A stretch of DNA of 25,220 bases from an uncultured Collinsella sp. (lineage in GTDB: Bacteria; Actinomycetota; Coriobacteriia; Coriobacteriales; Coriobacteriaceae): assembly GCA_900556365.1 (NCBI GenBank), contig USOG01000004.1, forward strand, positions 1-25,220, written 5' to 3'. Positions 14,851 through 23,365 of the stretch are shown here, one piece after another. The notes beneath the pieces were generated by a model. The model ran no database searches. It saw only the letters and a list, made by a program, of their open reading frames with translations, and was not told the origin of the DNA. Every line of letters starts with the position of its first letter. The first letter of the stretch is position 1. The translations under genes were made by a program, and so were the position numbers.

Positions 14851-16469
14851 TATTCGATTCCCACCTTTTTGAGCGTATCTTTGGTGACTTCCGCAACTTG
14901 ATTGGGATCGACGTGGGATTCCCCCGAAATAGAGCCGTAACCTGAGGTTGAAAAATCAAAGAAGTAGTATGTCCGGTAATTGTGCCCATAGCCAAATTGC
15001 TGATATAGGGCATTATAGTCCGTCTCGGAAATGTCCTTGCCCTCCGACGCATAATAGTATTCGTAGCCATTGCCCTCGCTCGGCGCAACTCCCCAGGACT
15101 CGTAGTTGCTTACAAGCAAAAAAACATCGCCTTTCTTGCCGTATACCGAAGTATTGTCCCCAGCCAAAGCCTGCCTGCCAGCAAGCAATGCCGTAATCGC
15201 ATTGCTCATCTCATATGTTCTTTGGCTTACGAGGATGCTGCCGTCATCCGCTTTAATCAGCGGAAGAAACATCGTTCCTCCATTGCTGTTATCAAGCCAA
15301 TTTTGACTGTAAAGCCTCTTGACGCCACCATCAGCTGCCGACCAAACCTCTACGGTGTAGGACTTCTGAAGTCCCTCTATATCTCCATTCCAAGCGCTCT
15401 TTAATTCGTCATCGCTCATACCGTTCACAACGGTCAAGAGCTCAGGCTGGCCATCCTGATCAAAATCAACGAGGTCGACAAGACAAAGCCCCCGCATCGC
15501 ATAGACAGAATCAGTCACCTCAACAATTCGTGGCTCTCCATAACACGCGAGATATTCCTGGCACTTTTGCTTGTAAGCGGCATACGCAGCGGTATTGTCC
15601 GCAGCGGCGCCTCCATCCTTCTTGTCGCCTTCGCCTGTCTTTGTATCGGCCTCGTTGGCCTTAGGCACCTCGAGGGAAACCTCTTTTACGGCATCAGTGG
15701 ATTTAGAGTTATCGACGACTTTGACGGGAATGCTCCACTCGACTTTTGACTTGGAGTCCCTAACGGTGAGGGTATATTTTCCCGGTTTGATATCGGGAAA
15801 CTGGCTTACCGTGAAGCCCTCGTCACCCTTAACCTCAGCATTGGTGCTGTAGCCGTTGTCGCCGTTCAGGGTCACCGAGTACTTCTTGATCTTCTCGCCC
15901 TTTGCGTCGGTCGGGGTAATCTTGGATTCTTGGGCCACCACGATGGCCTTGTCCTGGCCGTAATGGGCAACGTCGTCGCTGGACTTGCTAAAGAACAGCA
16001 GGTAGCTAAAGATGGCAATGGCTGCCAGGCCAACGATGATACCGACGATATAGAGCGCCTTGGGGTCCTTTTTCTGTGCGGATACATTCGCCGCAGGCGC
16101 AGGGGCTGGCGCCGCGACGGGCTTGGCGACCGGATTGCTCGGCTTTGGCCGGTCGGCGCGCACGGCTGGAATCGAAGGCGTTGCATCGGACGACACGTCG
16201 TCCTTGGGCCGGTCGTCTTCTTCGTCCGCTACGGGCTCGCTCTCCACGGGCGACTTTTCCTCCCCCGCCTCGGCACCGGCGGAAGGTTCCTTCTCCGTTT
16301 CGTCACTAGCGAAAATCTCTTCCGCAGCCTCATTGATAACGGAAGGCTCTTCTGCCACTTCGTTGCCGGCAGAGTTCAGCACCGCCTTTGCATCTTCGAG
16401 TGCATAGCCACACTCGGTGCAGTATCGCAAATCGCCATCAAGCTCAAATCCACAGTTGGGACAGAACAT
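14850..16469 (-). CDS. Zinc-ribbon single-pass membrane protein with Ig-like and D-x-D-G domains
   Basis: This 539-aa protein has a zinc ribbon at residues 3-22 (CPNCG...RYCTECG), a long acidic/Pro-Ala linker (about 25-135) and one membrane helix (about 139-161). Outside, a beta-sandwich-like part follows (about 190-255: KYSVTLNGDNGYST, KPGKYTLTVRD, WSIPVKVVD). A C-terminal region (about 300-539) carries LVDFDQDGQPELLTV, the calcium-loop motif also seen in the protein ending at 9564. The Ig-like part could bind cell-wall or surface ligands. The start at 16469 has a perfect AAGGAGGA ribosome site and lies 1 nt after the stop of the DUF3298 protein gene, so the two are translationally coupled. 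The function is unknown. Confidence 0.85.
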   Translation of the reverse strand: MFCPNCGFELDGDLRYCTECGYALEDAKAVLNSAGNEVAEEPSVINEAAEEIFASDETEKEPSAGAEAGEEKSPVESEPVADEEDDRPKDDVSSDATPSIPAVRADRPKPSNPVAKPVAAPAPAPAANVSAQKKDPKALYIVGIIVGLAAIAIFSYLLFFSKSSDDVAHYGQDKAIVVAQESKITPTDAKGEKIKKYSVTLNGDNGYSTNAEVKGDEGFTVSQFPDIKPGKYTLTVRDSKSKVEWSIPVKVVDNSKSTDAVKEVSLEVPKANEADTKTGEGDKKDGGAAADNTAAYAAYKQKCQEYLACYGEPRIVEVTDSVYAMRGLCLVDLVDFDQDGQPELLTVVNGMSDDELKSAWNGDIEGLQKSYTVEVWSAADGGVKRLYSQNWLDNSNGGTMFLPLIKADDGSILVSQRTYEMSNAITALLAGRQALAGDNTSVYGKKGDVFLLVSNYESWGVAPSEGNGYEYYYASEGKDISETDYNALYQQFGYGHNYRTYYFFDFSTSGYGSISGESHVDPNQVAEVTKDTLKKVGIE

Positions 16470-16470
16470 G

Positions 16471-17688
16471 TTAGTCCTCCTTATCGACTTTCACCGTTGT
16501 ACCGTCCTTGACCTCATCAGGGATTACTTCGGACCCAACTTGAGACTCATCATCCCAGGACGCAACCAAAATCTCGCAATTGCCGTCCGCAAAAGAACCG
16601 AGCTCATAGTCTTCGGTGTGATACACCAGTCCCTTGGATGTCACACACAAGCACGTTGAGCCCTTGATTGAATAGTCCGAAGAATTGCTCCGCATGAGCA
16701 TCGAATTGTAATCAGACGGATGTTCTCTGCCCATTTCCGTAAGATACGGCCAAACTGCCGAACTCATGGAACTGGCAAGATCCTCGGTATCAATGCCAAA
16801 CATGTCCTGAGGACTAACAGTATCACCCGTATGCAAATCAAAAATAACACCAGTCACAACCGTGCCGCCATGCGGACCCCATCCCGTCGAATAGCGCTCG
16901 TCACGGATACAGAAAAAGTTCTCATCCATGTACGTAACCGTCACGTTTCTCGATATGCAGGGAAATTCGCCGTCGGGGTACAACTCAGCATCTGATTGCT
17001 CATTATCTGATGCTCGATTCGTTCGCTCCGCATCAATTTGAAGGGGCTCGAGAATCGCCTTGTTAATTTTGTCTGCAACGTCGTCTTTGGTGGAGCTCTT
17101 AAGTTGCGGATAGGACCATTCCATGTCCCTCCGCTCGCCCTGTTCGAGCATAGGGTCGACCGGAGCAGACACCGTCAATGACTTTGCCTCCAACGTATAG
17201 ACAACTTCTTCGACCGCTCTCTCGTCCTTCTTGGGCCTTTCGGTCGCTTGCTCCTGTTGCACGGATTGCTGCTGGAGATTGGGCTCGATGACGTTCTTGT
17301 AGAGCATGAAAGCAGCGTAAGCGATGCCTGCAGCGGCGATAAATGCGGCGATCATGATAGCAAACTGCGGCACTAGGCGGTTACCGACCTGACAGCGTTG
17401 CATAAAGAAGTTGTACATCTGGGAGTGACCGCTATTCGCGGTCTTCGAGACCGGCTCGGGGCTCGGTTCTGCTGTGGACTCGGCATTCGCGGATCCTATC
17501 GCAGAGTCCGTTTCGGTATCTGTGGGTTCCATTATGACTTCAGCGGACGATGATTCTCGCTCCGACGGCTCGGCCTTGGGCCCCTCCTCGGCCGCAGTCT
17601 TGCCCGAGAGCCCGCCCAAGGGCAGACCGCATTCGGTACAGAACCGCGCATCATCACCAATCTTGCTGCCACATTTGGGGCAAAACAT
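16471..17688 (-). CDS. Zinc-ribbon membrane protein with outer DUF3298 (RsiV/PdaC-like) domain
   Basis: This 405-aa protein has a zinc ribbon at residues 3-21 (CPKCG...RFCTECG), an acidic linker, a juxtamembrane FFMQRCQVGNRLVPQF and a membrane helix (about 108-130). The outer part reads WSYPQLKSSTKDDVADKIN, RDERYSTGWGPHGG, GVIFDLHTGDTVSPQDMF and VYHTEDYELGSFADG. This is the order of motifs in DUF4163/DUF3298 domains found in RsiV (an anti-sigma factor and lysozyme receptor) and PdaC. A role in sensing lysozyme or peptidoglycan is therefore possible, but here the cytoplasmic part is a zinc ribbon and no sigma factor is nearby. The ATG at 17688 begins MFCPKCG, like its neighbours; the frame is open 17 codons further without a better site. 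Confidence 0.85.
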   Translation of the reverse strand: MFCPKCGSKIGDDARFCTECGLPLGGLSGKTAAEEGPKAEPSERESSSAEVIMEPTDTETDSAIGSANAESTAEPSPEPVSKTANSGHSQMYNFFMQRCQVGNRLVPQFAIMIAAFIAAAGIAYAAFMLYKNVIEPNLQQQSVQQEQATERPKKDERAVEEVVYTLEAKSLTVSAPVDPMLEQGERRDMEWSYPQLKSSTKDDVADKINKAILEPLQIDAERTNRASDNEQSDAELYPDGEFPCISRNVTVTYMDENFFCIRDERYSTGWGPHGGTVVTGVIFDLHTGDTVSPQDMFGIDTEDLASSMSSAVWPYLTEMGREHPSDYNSMLMRSNSSDYSIKGSTCLCVTSKGLVYHTEDYELGSFADGNCEILVASWDDESQVGSEVIPDEVKDGTTVKVDKED

Positions 17689-17781
17689 GAACCTTCTTCT
17701 CCTATTCCTTTTACTCTCGCTGAGTCGTGAGTTACCCACGTGCCGTTTGTTTCGTAGTTTAACTATTTCTTAAACAAATCG

Positions 17782-18049
17782 ATGGGTCACTTGAACAGAC
17801 ACATACCCGCTCAAGCGACTCTATACCGGCTAGTTATCCTTGCTCATGACATGGGTGTCAGTGCAAGAAAATCGTTGAACAGGGTTGCTACCTCGAAGTT
17901 CGAACCGATACTGAACTTGAAGCCATCTTTATTTACCGAGATGGAGAAATCGCCGCTGATATCCATATCATGCGCGCAGCCAACCACCCCCCCATTTTTC
18001 GGTCCCACCTGTCACGTTATCAGGAGCCCGAAATCAAAGAGATGGTAAA
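17782..18049 (+). pseudogene. Possible decayed coding fragment
   Basis: The gap of about 450 nt between the DUF3298 gene and purN shows one protein-like stretch on the plus strand. From about 17850 the frame reads KKIVEQGCYLEVRTDTELEA, then IFIYRDGEIAADIHIMRAAN and, after a run of seven C, RYQEPEIKEMVKAA. It has no start codon in frame. A start (ATG at 17782) lies in another frame and could connect through a shift near an AAAA run, but it has no ribosome site. I do not recognise the product. It may be a gene remnant or chance. Confidence 0.25.
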
Positions 18050-18091
18050 AGCCGCTTGGGGCACATGTGGTTCCATATGCCCCAAGCGGCT
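18050..18091 (-). terminator. Terminator of the purF-purM-purN operon
   Basis: A perfect 14-bp stem (18050-18063 with 18078-18091) is followed on the minus strand by TTTTACC. It lies about 50 nt after the purN stop. Confidence 0.85.
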
Positions 18092-18141
18092 ATTTCGATT
18101 GCTTATGTCACAAAGAAACCTAGGTGACCTGTTTACACGCG

Positions 18142-18840
18142 CTAGCGTGCCGGGTCAATTGCGACCTTGCCGCTCTCCAGCACGTGGACGCGGCCGTCGG
18201 CGAGCATCTGCACGACCTCGGGATACAGCACATGCTCGATCGCGTGGATGTGCTCCTCGAGCGTGTCGACGTCCCAGCCTTCCTCGACACACAGCGCACG
18301 CTGGGCGATAATGGGGCCGTTGTCGTAGACCTCGTTGGCAAAGTGCACGGTCGCGCCGGTCACCTTGACGCCGCGCGCAAAGGCATCGTCAATCGCATGC
18401 GCACCGGTAAAGCTCGGCAGCAGCGCCGGATGCAGATTGACCACGCGGTTGGGAAACGCCGCCAGCAGAGGCGTGTGCACCATGCGCATGTAGCCAGCCA
18501 TGACCACATACTCGCAGCCGCGATCGAGAAGCTCGTGCGCGATGATCTCGTCAGCGGCGATGGGGTCAGCGTAGACATCCTTGGACAGCGTGAGCGTCTG
18601 GATGCCCGCGCGCTCGGCGCGCTGCAGGCCCTTGGCCGAAGGACGGCTCGACACCACAAGTTCAATCGAGGCGTTGAGCTTGCCGGCGGCGATCAGGTCG
18701 ATCAGCGCCTGCAGGTTGGTACCCGAACCGCTGATAAGCACACCGATTTTGAGCGGCTCGGCCGTATCGGTGCCGGTCGGACGGGTGTAGGGCACAAAGC
18801 CCAGGCCCTCGGCAGCAGCCATCTGCTCGTTAGCGCTCAT
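18142..18840 (-). CDS. purN: Phosphoribosylglycinamide formyltransferase
   Basis: This enzyme moves a formyl group from 10-formyl-tetrahydrofolate to glycinamide ribonucleotide, the third step of purine synthesis. The 232-aa protein has VLISGSGTNLQALID (phosphate site, about 34-48), the catalytic NLHP motif (Asn135, His137), GAHAIDDAF and NEVYDNGPIIAQ with the catalytic-loop Asp173. About 30 extra residues precede the usual start of the family (KIGVLISGSG), but the ATG at 18840 is supported by an 11-nt overlap with the end of purM, a translational coupling. It is the last gene of the operon. Confidence 0.95.
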   Translation of the reverse strand: MSANEQMAAAEGLGFVPYTRPTGTDTAEPLKIGVLISGSGTNLQALIDLIAAGKLNASIELVVSSRPSAKGLQRAERAGIQTLTLSKDVYADPIAADEIIAHELLDRGCEYVVMAGYMRMVHTPLLAAFPNRVVNLHPALLPSFTGAHAIDDAFARGVKVTGATVHFANEVYDNGPIIAQRALCVEEGWDVDTLEEHIHAIEHVLYPEVVQMLADGRVHVLESGKVAIDPAR

Positions 18841-19933
18841 CGGAGTACACGACCTTACCGGAGCCCTCGACGCACTCGCCCACGCGGAACGGCTTCTCGC
18901 CCAGCGCGACCAGGGCCTCGGTAACCGCGGCCTCGTCCTCGGGGGCGACGATCAGGCACAGGCCAACGCCCATGTTGAAGGTCTTGCATGCCTCGTTGGG
19001 CGCGAGCTCGGCCTGACGCGACACGTAGGTGATGACGGGCGGAACGTCCCAGCCCATTTCGACGCCGTTGCGGGTGACCACGGCATCGACGTCGTCGGCA
19101 AGCGCGCGGTTGAGGTTCTCGGTAATACCGCCGCCGGTGATGTGGGCAATGGCATGAACGTTGGCGCCACCACGGAGCAGCTCCAGAATCGGCTTGACGT
19201 AGATGCGCGTGGGGGCCAGCAGGGCGTCGGCCAGCGAAGCGCCGCCGAGCTCCTCGAGCGGAAGGCTTAGCTCCTCGGCCTTAGCAGCAGCCTCGGGCGT
19301 GCCCGGCTTGATGCCGTCGACACCGATAACCTTGCGCACGAGCGAGTAGCCGTTGGAGTGCACGCCAGTGGAGGGCAGGCCCAGGATCACATCGCCGGGG
19401 CGAACGTTCGCGGGGTCGAGCATCTTGGGACGGTCGACGACGCCCACAGTAAAGCCAGCGAGGTCGTAGTCGGCCGGGGCCATGACACCCGGGTGCTCGG
19501 CCATCTCGCCGCCCACGAGCGCGCAGCCCGCGAGCTTGCAGCCGTCGGCCACGCCCTTGATGATCTTTGCCATGTGTTCGGCCTCAATGTGACCGATGGC
19601 AACGTAATCCAGGAAGAACAGCGGCTCGGCGCCCGAAGCCAAAATGTCATTGACGCACATGGCGACCAGGTCCTGGCCCACCGTCTCGTGACGGTCCATG
19701 ATCTGGGCGAGCACGAGCTTGGTACCCACGCCGTCGGTGCCGCTGATCAGGATCGGGTCTTCCATATCCTTAAGCGCGGCGGCCGAGAACAGGCCACCAA
19801 AGCCACCGATGCCGCCGATAACCTCGGGGCGGTTGGTGTCCTTGACCATCTGCTTAATAGCGTCGACGGCGCGGCCGCCCTCGGCGGTATCGACGCCGGC
19901 GTCCTCGTACGTCACATGCTTGCTGTCGCTCAT
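18830..19933 (-). CDS. purM: Phosphoribosylformylglycinamidine cyclo-ligase (AIR synthetase)
   Basis: This enzyme uses ATP to close the imidazole ring of AIR, step five of purine synthesis. The 367-aa length is somewhat above the usual 345. Clear family motifs are YEDAGVDTAEGGRAVDAIK near the N-terminus, GGFGGLF, ISGTDGVGTKL (ATP/phosphate site), DLVAMCVNDI, GGEMAEHPG and IAHITGGG. A GAGGAAGG site lies before the ATG. It is 157 nt downstream of purF, with a repeat-derived hairpin between, and overlaps purN by 11 nt. Confidence 0.96.
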   Translation of the reverse strand: MSDSKHVTYEDAGVDTAEGGRAVDAIKQMVKDTNRPEVIGGIGGFGGLFSAAALKDMEDPILISGTDGVGTKLVLAQIMDRHETVGQDLVAMCVNDILASGAEPLFFLDYVAIGHIEAEHMAKIIKGVADGCKLAGCALVGGEMAEHPGVMAPADYDLAGFTVGVVDRPKMLDPANVRPGDVILGLPSTGVHSNGYSLVRKVIGVDGIKPGTPEAAAKAEELSLPLEELGGASLADALLAPTRIYVKPILELLRGGANVHAIAHITGGGITENLNRALADDVDAVVTRNGVEMGWDVPPVITYVSRQAELAPNEACKTFNMGVGLCLIVAPEDEAAVTEALVALGEKPFRVGECVEGSGKVVYSDER

Positions 19934-20040
19934 CTGAGCCTTCCTCTCCCATTACCGTGGCGCCGCGCGGGCGCCAAACGGTGCTCATAGTTGCGTTCAT
20001 TTCGGCGCGCGCCATAACAGCACGCGCCGTCATATCAACA

Positions 20041-20093
20041 AAACGGCAGGTAAAACCTACCAAAATAAACCTGTCCCTAAATGGCAGGTTTTA
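20041..20093 (-). repeat. GGGACAG-type repeat and hairpins overlapping the purF stop
   Basis: On the minus strand the purF stop codon runs into AAACCTG/CAGGTTT (20067-20073 with 20085-20091), followed by TATTTTGG, and then into a second small hairpin, AGGT/ACCT (20048-20058). The loop holds TAGGGACAGG, shared with the repeat cluster at 2568-2614. The short stem plus T-run could cause partial termination between purF and purM. Confidence 0.5.
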
Positions 20094-21761
20094 GGCCTCG
20101 CCGTGCTCCTCTTCCCAGCTGCGGTCGTCGTATTTCTCGACCACGGCATCGTCGTCAAAGTGCAGCGGCTTGTCCAGGTTGCGGGGCTTAAAGCCCTCCA
20201 TAAACTTGTCGCGGCCAAAGCTCTCGGGAATCGCCACGGGATAGCGGCCGGTAAAGCACGCGTCGCAGTAACCGCCCTTGGGCATGATCTTAAGCAGGCC
20301 CTCGACCGAAAGGAAGGCCAGCGAATCGGCGCCAATGTACTCGCAGATCTCATCGACTGTCTTGTTGGCGCTGATAAGCTGCGACTGCACGTCGGTATCG
20401 ATACCGTAGAAGCACGGCCAGATGACCTCAGGCGAGTTGATGCGGATGTGAATCTCCTTGGCGCCGGCGTTGCGCAGCATCTTGACGAGCTGCACCATGG
20501 TGGTGCCGCGCACGATGGAGTCGTCGATGACGACCAGGCGCTTGCCCTCGATGTTGTCGCGCAGCGGGTTGAGTTTCATGCGCACGCCCATGGCGCGCAG
20601 CTCCTGCGTGGGCTCGATAAACGTACGGCCCACGTAGCGGTTCTTGATAAGGCCCTCGCCAAAGGGAATACCGCTCTCGTGCGAATACCCCTCCGCGGGC
20701 GGCAGGCCGGAGTCGGGCACGCCGATGACCAGGTCGGCGTCGACGGGCTCCTCATGTGCCAGCTGACGACCCATGTCATAACGGCAGGCGTAGACGCTCT
20801 TGCCGTTCATGATGGAATCGGGGCGAGCAAAGTAGACCTGCTCAAAGATGCAGTTAGCAGGCTCTTCGGCGGCAGGCACGCCCTGCTCGGACACAAGGCC
20901 CTCGGCGCTGATGCGCAAAATCTCACCGGGACGGACGTCGCGGACGTACTCGGCACCCACAATGTCGAGCGCGCAGGTCTCGGAGGCGACGACCCAGCCG
21001 CCGGCGCGCGTGACATGGGTAGTGGCATCGACCGTCGCGGCGCCGTCCTGCGACGGCAGCTGCGAAACGGATGCGGCATCTGCCTGGTCCAGGCCCTCGT
21101 CCACCAGCTTGCCCAGCACCAGCGGGCGAATGCCGTGCGGATCGCGGAAGGCGTAGAGCGCCTGCTCATTGATGAGCGTCATAGCGTAGCCGCCGCGCAC
21201 GAGCTCCATGGTCTTGCGAATGCCCTCGCGCAGATGGCCTGTACGCTGAGTAAAGTAGCCGATGAGTTTGGTCGCGACCTCGGAATCCGAGTTGGAGAGG
21301 AACGGCACGCCCAGCTCGATCAGCTGGCGGCGCAGCTCGTCGGTGTTGACGAGGGTGCCGTTGTGCGCGAGCGCGATAATGACGCTATTGATGGTAGAGA
21401 GGTGCGGCTGAGAGGCTTCCCAGCTCTTGGCGCCGGCGGTGCCGTAGCGCACATGACCCACGGCCAGCTGACCGGAGAGCGTCGACAAGTCGGCATTGGA
21501 GAACACGCGGTCGAGCAGGCCCAGATCCTTGCGGACCATAACCGTGCCGCCGTCACCAACAGCGATTCCCGCCGATTCTTGGCCACGGTGCTGCAGTGCA
21601 CGCAGGCCAAAGTACGTCAGTCGAGCCACGTCGCGATCGGGCGCCCAGACACCAAAAACGCCGCATTCCTCATGCAGCTGGTCGGAGTCCGGATCATACG
21701 TCGACATGGCGTTCACCTGTCCCGCGGCACGCTCGGCCGCGCGGATGGTTTCTTGAGACAT
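20091..21761 (-). CDS. purF: Amidophosphoribosyltransferase
   Basis: This enzyme makes phosphoribosylamine from PRPP and glutamine, the committed and feedback-regulated step of purine synthesis. The 556-aa protein has an N-terminal extension ending HEECGVFGVW; Cys33 would become the catalytic N-terminal nucleophile after propeptide cleavage. The glutaminase part (AHNGTLVN, RYGTAG, SDSEV) is followed by the PRPP loop VVIDDSIVRGTT. Cysteines in YACRYDMG and GGYCDACFTGRYP fit the Bacillus-type enzyme with an Fe-S cluster. GAGGGGA precedes the ATG at 21761. It is the first gene of the operon, with a TATAAT promoter about 45 nt upstream. Confidence 0.96.
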   Translation of the reverse strand: MSQETIRAAERAAGQVNAMSTYDPDSDQLHEECGVFGVWAPDRDVARLTYFGLRALQHRGQESAGIAVGDGGTVMVRKDLGLLDRVFSNADLSTLSGQLAVGHVRYGTAGAKSWEASQPHLSTINSVIIALAHNGTLVNTDELRRQLIELGVPFLSNSDSEVATKLIGYFTQRTGHLREGIRKTMELVRGGYAMTLINEQALYAFRDPHGIRPLVLGKLVDEGLDQADAASVSQLPSQDGAATVDATTHVTRAGGWVVASETCALDIVGAEYVRDVRPGEILRISAEGLVSEQGVPAAEEPANCIFEQVYFARPDSIMNGKSVYACRYDMGRQLAHEEPVDADLVIGVPDSGLPPAEGYSHESGIPFGEGLIKNRYVGRTFIEPTQELRAMGVRMKLNPLRDNIEGKRLVVIDDSIVRGTTMVQLVKMLRNAGAKEIHIRINSPEVIWPCFYGIDTDVQSQLISANKTVDEICEYIGADSLAFLSVEGLLKIMPKGGYCDACFTGRYPVAIPESFGRDKFMEGFKPRNLDKPLHFDDDAVVEKYDDRSWEEEHGEA

Positions 21762-21802
21762 GGCATCCCCTCAGAGCCTCGTATTTTGGCGTTACCCGCC
21801 TT

Positions 21803-21808
21803 ATTATA
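21803..21808 (-). promoter_or_regulatory. purF operon promoter -10
   Basis: A perfect TATAAT hexamer on the minus strand, preceded by TGCG. The -35 at 17 nt (TGGGGA) is weak, which suggests dependence on an activator or on TG-type contacts. No purine riboswitch-like fold is seen in the short leader. The remainder of the 284-nt gap to the next gene shows no coding sequence. Confidence 0.55.
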
Positions 21809-22045
21809 CGCACGGCGCGACGCGCTCCCCAGCGCATGAGCAGCGCTTTTTAAAAGCCCACCGAGCTAATAATCCGTTTTGCGGCCAAACATTTTATCGG
21901 TCCGTCCAGTGCAAGCGCCCGCGCCCCAGATGACCGCCGCGTCCACCGTTGGGGATTACAAAGTTGCAATTGGGACGTTCGTCCTGTCTTTTGGCAGGTC
22001 GGCGGCGTATCCTTGTAGCCTAGGACAAAGCGAGAAAGGTTCTGT

Positions 22046-23275
22046 ATGGATCGAAACGAACTCGACCCCAGCGTCCCCAGCGCCACGGAGGTCAAGAAGA
22101 TTCCCCTCATCATTAAGGTGTACGCCGTCCTGTGCATCCTGTCCGGCGTGGGCACACTCCCGTCGGTCGGCGCCTTTATGTGGCAGGTCATCACCGCGCT
22201 CATCAACGGCAACGCCGCCGCCAAGCTCGGCGACAACACACTCGTCGCGGTCGGCCTTATCGTCGCCGGCATCATGCTCTCTGCGGCAAGTGCCGTCATC
22301 CTGATCATCTTTGGCCTGGACCTTATCAAAAACCAGCGCCGCAACGCCGCCCGCCTGTCCTACATCCTTATTGCATTCACCGTCGTCGAGCTTTTGGTCG
22401 ACGTGATGCTCCAGGGCATCGGGCCCTTCTTGCTGCGCCCTGCCATTCAGCTCGGCATCCTCGTCGCGCTTTCGGCAACCGTCGACCCCACGCTGCGCCA
22501 GGAGCGCGAACTGCAGCGCCGCCTGCAGGAGATGCTCGACCGCGACGCCGCCGCCGAGGGCATGCTCGGCCGCGATGAAACCGGCGAGGGCTACATCAAG
22601 CTCAACTATTTCAACCTGTTCTGGGTATTCCTCGTCTGCTGCGTGCTCGGCCTGATCGCCGAGGACATCTGGCACATGACGGTCGACGACCCAGGCGTCT
22701 ACCAGGACCGCGCCGGCATGCTGTTTGGTCCCTTCAGCCCCATTTATGGCTTTGGTGCCGTACTCATGACCATGGTGCTCAACCGCTTCTATAAAAAGAA
22801 CCCCATCATCATTTTCCTGGTAAGCGCTGTGCTCGGCGCGAGCTTTGAGGTGTTCGTGGGCTGGTTTATGCAGACCTCATTTGGCGTGGTCTCGTGGAGC
22901 TACTCGCACATGAAGCTGTTCGGCATGCCCGACCCACTCGCCGTCCTTACGGGCGGACGCACCTGCACGGGCTTTGCCTGCCTGTGGGGCCTGGGTGGCC
23001 TTATCTGGATCAAGCTGCTGCTGCCGAGGCTGCTCAGGCTCATCAACATGATTCCGTGGAAGAGTCGCTACTCGGCTACCGTCATCTTTACCGTCATTAT
23101 GCTGGTCGACGGCGTCATGACGCTGCAGTCGCTCGACTACTGGTACCAGCGCGTCAACGGCACGGAGCCGGATATTCCCGTCGCGCAGTTCTACGGCAAA
23201 TATTTTGATAACGACTACATGGAAAACCGCTTCCAGAGCATGACCATGAGCCCCAAGGATGCGACGCGCGTGTAG
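22046..23275 (+). CDS. CmpB-type putative ABC transporter membrane protein (PF06541-like)
   Basis: This 409-aa multi-pass membrane protein has two parts. Residues about 20-160 form four helices (IIKVYAVLCILSGVGTL, then AVGLIVAGIMLSAASAVI). Residues about 185-380 match the putative ABC-transporter type IV/CmpB family, with the landmark RAGMLFGPFSPIYGFGAV and helices FEVFVGWFMQTSFGVVSW. Despite the family name no ATPase is encoded next to it, and its real activity is unknown. GAAAGG lies 6 nt before the ATG. It is alone on the plus strand, divergent from purF and closed by a strong terminator. Confidence 0.85.
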   Translation: MDRNELDPSVPSATEVKKIPLIIKVYAVLCILSGVGTLPSVGAFMWQVITALINGNAAAKLGDNTLVAVGLIVAGIMLSAASAVILIIFGLDLIKNQRRNAARLSYILIAFTVVELLVDVMLQGIGPFLLRPAIQLGILVALSATVDPTLRQERELQRRLQEMLDRDAAAEGMLGRDETGEGYIKLNYFNLFWVFLVCCVLGLIAEDIWHMTVDDPGVYQDRAGMLFGPFSPIYGFGAVLMTMVLNRFYKKNPIIIFLVSAVLGASFEVFVGWFMQTSFGVVSWSYSHMKLFGMPDPLAVLTGGRTCTGFACLWGLGGLIWIKLLLPRLLRLINMIPWKSRYSATVIFTVIMLVDGVMTLQSLDYWYQRVNGTEPDIPVAQFYGKYFDNDYMENRFQSMTMSPKDATRV

Positions 23276-23297
23276 CGTCCGCCGAGCACAAAACGCA

Positions 23298-23340
23298 AAA
23301 TGCCCGCCGGTATCACACGTACCGGCGGGCATTTTTATAA
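23298..23340. terminator. Strong, bidirectional terminator
   Basis: A perfect 15-bp stem (23298-23312 with 23320-23334) with a 7-nt loop is followed on the plus strand by TTTTATAA. On the minus strand, A/T pairs in the stem give a T-run too, so it can serve both the CmpB-type gene and the convergent MoaE-like gene. Confidence 0.9.
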
Positions 23341-23365
23341 ACGACCCTTCTATCGACGCAAGCCT

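Noticed and set aside
20103..21839. Open frame of 578 codons on the plus strand
   Set aside because: It is the antisense shadow of purF, whose identity is certain, and it shows no family motifs.
21762..22045. Purine riboswitch or PurR box before purF
   Set aside because: I saw no conserved purine-aptamer loops and no clear PurR palindrome; only the TATAAT promoter is supported.
21956..22675. Open frame of 239 codons on the minus strand
   Set aside because: It is antisense to the CmpB-type gene and highly charged without any recognisable motif.
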